Translations under genes and position numbers: made by a program
Source of the DNA: Clostridiales bacterium
GTDB taxonomy: Bacteria; Bacillota; Clostridia; Christensenellales; Aristaeellaceae
Direction of reading: 5' to 3'
Assembly (NCBI GenBank): GCA_004557125.1
Contig: SFET01000011.1
Location: 1-53,783, forward strand
Length of the DNA stretch: 53,783 bases
Notes under the pieces: model-generated
Seen by the model: the letters and a program-made list of their open reading frames with translations, nothing else
What the model was told of the DNA's origin: nothing
Databases searched by the model: none
Shown: positions 51,132-53,783 of the stretch, one piece after another
Position numbering within the stretch: the stretch's first letter is position 1
Layout of the letters: the number at the start of each line of letters is the position of its first letter

Positions 51132-51176
51132 CAAAAAACAGAACCCGATCAGATTCTTCGTCCAATCAGGTTCTGG
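51132..51176 (-). terminator. Riboswitch-controlled intrinsic terminator 1
   Basis: On the minus strand CAGAACC(T)GATT...AATCtGATcGGGTTCTG forms a stem with an ACGAAG-containing loop, followed by TTTTTTG. The same design occurs after riboswitch 2 (53368-53408). It fits transcription termination in the B12-bound state. Confidence 0.8.
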
Positions 51177-51303
51177 TGTACCCACAATTGCAACAACACC
51201 TGCGGCAGGAGTGCCACAGCATATTGCACAAGCGCATCTGTCTCGGCGTTTGGCAGATGCCGGGGTCATATCATTCTTTAGTCCGAAGAATATGATACGC
51301 AAT

Positions 51304-51465
51304 TCGCAGGCAGGTCTTCTGACTCAGCATCCTCGCCCTACGCAGTCTTCTCGGCTCTCGCCAATGACATCTTGCGCACGGCTCCGCTTCACAGCAGCGG
51401 TCCTGTCGGAGATTCTCACTCCGTTCCCTTTTCACCCGTACAATGTGTACGAACACCTGTGAACT
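51304..51465 (-). promoter_or_regulatory. Cobalamin riboswitch 1
   Basis: On the minus strand the conserved core appears in order: GGGTGAAAAGGGAA, GTGAGAATCTCC, ACCGCTGCTGTGAAGCGG and the B12 box AGTCAGAAGACCTGCC (51309-51324). The regulated unit is the truncated methyltransferase, RACo and HMA-like gene A. Cobalamin riboswitches usually switch genes off when B12 is plentiful. Confidence 0.93.
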
Positions 51466-51606
51466 CCCAAATATTCTGTTTTCATAAACCATTATACCAT
51501 GTATTTCCAATGGTGTAAATGGTTTTTTGGAAATTATTCTGCCCGATGATACTTCGCCTACATTGTCACAACCATACAAACATTGCGTCTGGCCTCCCTG
51601 CTGCAC

Positions 51607-51852
51607 TTACTCCGGGCGGATTAAAAATGAGTCCACAAGGATGCCAGCGTTCTCAAATGCCTCAGTCAGCGCATCCTCGTCGCTTCCATCGGTCTCAACA
51701 CAGATACGTCCTGCATCCATGTCCACATCAACTCCGCTTACGCAATCCAGACGCATCAGCATCTCTTCCAGCAGGCTTCCGCATTGTACGCAATCGTCCT
51801 TATCTGAGCATTCCGCGCAATCCGAATAGGTAAAACTGAATACCCGAATCAT
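51607..51852 (-). CDS. Small HMA-like protein with tetracysteine motif (paralogue B)
   Basis: 81 residues. CAECSDKDDCVQC again gives C-x2-C-x5-C-x2-C, followed by LLEEMLMRLDCVSGVDVDMD and FENAGILVDSFL. It shares the pattern EMLMRL...ENAGI-x-VD with paralogue A at 48023. Its ATG overlaps the hydrogenase stop (TAATG), so the two were translated together. Function is unknown; each copy is the last gene of a cobalamin-riboswitch unit. Confidence 0.82.
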   Translation of the reverse strand: MIRVFSFTYSDCAECSDKDDCVQCGSLLEEMLMRLDCVSGVDVDMDAGRICVETDGSDEDALTEAFENAGILVDSFLIRPE

Positions 51853-53241
51853 TATTCTCCCCCCTTCGCTATGTTGTTCGAGAGCTCATCATCACCAATA
51901 TGAATCGCGCCGGAGATTGTGCGCTCCGATTCCATCTTTTCGTACTTGCCGAACTGCACGCGGTTGCGCGCACCGTGGCTCAGGCAGGCCGGGCCGCCGA
52001 TGCAGCCGCTCTCGCAGGCCATGCCCTCGATGAAGTTTTCCGTAAGCTTCCCCTTCGACGCCTTCAATAGCGCTGCGTTGCAGTCCGCGATGCCGCTGCA
52101 CGACACCGCCTTCAGCGCAAACTCCGCCTCGGAAACGCCCTGCTCCTTCAGCGCCTGCGTGACCGCCTCGGCAAGTCCTCCACAGCGGGCGAACACCCTC
52201 CCGTAGTAGCTGGCCCGGTCGGGGGTGTAGGGTTCAACCTGTTTGAGGTCGATGTTGCGCGCCTCAAACAGCGCGTGCATCTCCTCGAAGGTGATTGCGC
52301 AGTCCACATACTGCGCCGCGGGACCGTAGAGCGTCTCCTTCTTCTTGGCGATGCAGGGACCGATGAAGATGACCTTGCCTTCCGGGTCCTGCTGCTTGAT
52401 GCGCATGGCCATGTGCGCCATGGGGGATAGGTTGTGGGAGATGTTGTCCGCAAGCTGCGGGTACTTCTTGCGCACCAGCGACACGAACGCCGGGCAGCAG
52501 GACGAAGTCAGGAACTTTTTCTCTGCAAGCTCCTGCGCCTCCAGCCATGCAACAAAATCCGCACCCCATGCCGCTTCCACGATGTCGGCGAAGCCCAATG
52601 CCCGAATGCCGCCCAGTATGTGAGCCATGTCCACGTCGGCATACTGTCCCGCTGCCGAGGGTGCAACCACCGCGTAGGTGCGGTACCTGCGGTTTTCGTC
52701 CGACTCCTTCAGGATGCGCACGGCCTCGACGATGTATGAGCGATCGGAGATCGCACCGAAGGGGCACTGGTACACGCACGCGCCGCAGGCGATGCACTTC
52801 TCATGGTCGATCCTCGCCTTTCGGCTGTCCGGGTCGAGGGACAGCGCCCGAACCTTGCAGGCGCTGATGCAGGGGCGGGTCTGCTTGATGATGGCGGAGT
52901 AGGAGCAGGCCTGTGCGCAGCGCCCGCACTCCACGCACTTCGCCTTATCGATCTCGGCGTGGCGGTTGACGATGGAGATCGCGCCCTTGGGACAGGCGTT
53001 CAGGCAGCGGTGGGCGATGCAGATCCGGCGCGCCGCCTCCCAGCGCCAGCTGCACCCGCTGGCCGATGATGGCGCGCTCCTTGTAGATGCAGCAGCGCAG
53101 CAGGGGCTTGCCCTCGGGAATGATCCTCTCCGGGATGGCGAGCACATTCTCCGGCGTCAGCGCGTCCGTAAAGGCGAGGGACGCCACCTCCTGCAGCACC
53201 TTGTTCTTCAGTTTCTGAACATCCGTATCGAATATGGACAT
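51852..53241 (-). pseudogene. Group B-like [FeFe] hydrogenase gene broken by deletion and frameshift
   Basis: The start at 53241 (AGGAGG) gives MSIFDTDVQKLKNKVLQEVA and runs to RVQLALGG at about 53040. It then leaves the frame, and the rest continues in another frame from CIAHRCLNACPKGAISIV. Two 4Fe-4S ferredoxin motifs (CVECGRCAQAC, CIACGACVYQC) and the three H-cluster motifs (TSCCPAF, GPCIAKKKE, EGMACESGCIGGP) are all present. Compared with what I remember of the family, about 30 residues between LALGG and CIAHRC are missing, and the length is off by one base. As read, no full protein can be made. The downstream part alone is still long and open. Confidence 0.75.
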
Positions 53242-53367
53242 CGCGGGGCCTCCTTTGCATTCGGGATGGCGGGCGGCATGCGCCGCCCGCTGCGCTTCGC
53301 CACAAAATTCGAGATTTGCTTTTCGGAGAGAATAACTTTGGCAAAGTGTGTTTGCATGCAGCGAAGC
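53242..53367. other. Leader region between riboswitch terminator 2 and the hydrogenase start
   Basis: GC-rich near the gene (a GGCGGCATGCGCCGCC-like inverted repeat at about 53270-53287) and AT-rich beyond. No gene is seen. Confidence 0.4.
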
Positions 53368-53408
53368 AAAAAAACAGAACCGATGGGATTCTTCGTCCAT
53401 CGGTTCTG
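53368..53408 (-). terminator. Riboswitch-controlled intrinsic terminator 2
   Basis: On the minus strand CAGAACCGATGG pairs perfectly with CCATCGGTTCTG, followed by seven T residues. It shares its stem ends and the ACGAAGAATC loop with terminator 1. Confidence 0.88.
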
Positions 53409-53602
53409 GTGCTGTGCTGTGGCAAGTGGGAATCTGACCGCCACTCTATGGGACACAGGAAAAGAAAAAACCTGCGCGTCGCAGGGCAAGCCTGAGCATC
53501 AGGGGCTGCCAAACCACCGGTGTGCGAGAAATGTGTGCCTTTCCGCCGCGCACCGCCCGGGTACATACCATTCTTTAGTCCGAAGAATGAGATACGTTTG
53601 AT

Positions 53603-53778
53603 TCACAGGCAGGTCTTCTGACTTGGATTCATCGCCTCGCGCAGCCTTCTCAGCCCTCCGGCCAATGGTCTATTGCACAAAGCTCCTCTTCACAGCAGCG
53701 GTCCTGTCGGAGATTCTCACTCCGTTCCCTTTTCACCCGCGCGATGCGCGCGGACACCTGCGAACTCCCATGTATTCT
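53603..53778 (-). promoter_or_regulatory. Cobalamin riboswitch 2
   Basis: Same conserved blocks as riboswitch 1: GGGTGAAAAGGGAA, GTGAGAATCTCC, ACCGCTGCTGTGAAG and the box AAGTCAGAAGACCTGCC at its 3' end (53608-53624). The 5' end lies at or near the window edge. It heads the hydrogenase/HMA-like gene B unit. An ATTCTTTAGTCCGAAGAAT-like hairpin follows the box in both copies. Confidence 0.92.
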
Positions 53779-53783
53779 GTTTT

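Overview
The window looks like the chromosome of an anaerobic, endospore-forming member of the Clostridia with a high-GC genome. The evidence is a sporulation locus (spoIIGA-sigE, a YlmC/YmxH-type PRC-barrel gene and nrdR), a glycyl-radical enzyme with its activase, a 2-hydroxyacyl-CoA dehydratase-type activase pair, a group B-like [FeFe] hydrogenase remnant and corrinoid activation genes. The signal peptides ending in ALAE and the high GC recall Christensenellales-like gut bacteria, but that placement is a guess.

Layout. 1-6,000: the start of a sugar ABC ATPase, an ASKHA/DUF4445 protein, a HAD phosphatase and a large surface CotH/lamin-tail protein. 6,150-6,860: tRNA-Pro(GGG) and, divergent from it, a strong promoter driving a structured non-coding RNA closed by a 13-bp terminal helix. 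6,950-11,020: a DeoR regulator, glycyl-radical activase and glycyl-radical enzyme operon. 11,140-15,720: manA, an iron-sulfur DNA helicase with a nuclease-like N-terminus, and an XpaC-like protein. 15,860-20,100: a large ASKHA activase and its partner, split into two coupled genes. 20,440-23,180: sigE, spoIIGA, ymxH and nrdR, with three Spo0A-box-like sites. 23,200-27,410: a PhoB/PhoR-type two-component system, a ROK sugar kinase and a TraX-like membrane protein. 27,500-30,870: tRNA-Lys(CTT) followed by an IS-rich, lower-GC stretch (an IS3-type element and a broken IS5-type transposase).

30,870-47,990 is the most interesting part: four operons that appear to form one metal or metallo-cofactor acquisition regulon. 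Operon 1 (minus): substrate-binding protein, FecCD permease, ATPase, flavodoxin, FmdE-like protein. Operon 2 (minus): a cysteine-rich redox protein, binding protein, FecCD permease, ATPase, methyltransferase. Operon 3 (minus): a dipeptide/nickel-type ABC transporter (two permeases, binding protein, two ATPases). Operon 4 (plus): two methyltransferases related to the one in operon 2, an AstE/AspA-type metallo-hydrolase and an extremely histidine-rich protein. A 16-bp GC-rich near-palindrome of the type TATCCCCCATGGGGGC directly abuts the -35 box of all four operon promoters, each with an exact 17-bp spacer. This suggests one common, unidentified regulator. The imported metal or ligand cannot be read from the sequence.

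48,000-53,783 carries two parallel minus-strand units, each headed by a cobalamin riboswitch and an intrinsic terminator of matching design. Unit 1: a truncated methyltransferase of the methyltetrahydrofolate:corrinoid type, a RACo-type reductive activator and a tetracysteine heavy-metal-associated (HMA) protein. Unit 2: a hydrogenase-like gene broken by a deletion and frameshift, then a paralogous tetracysteine HMA protein. The two lesions suggest decay or local assembly errors.
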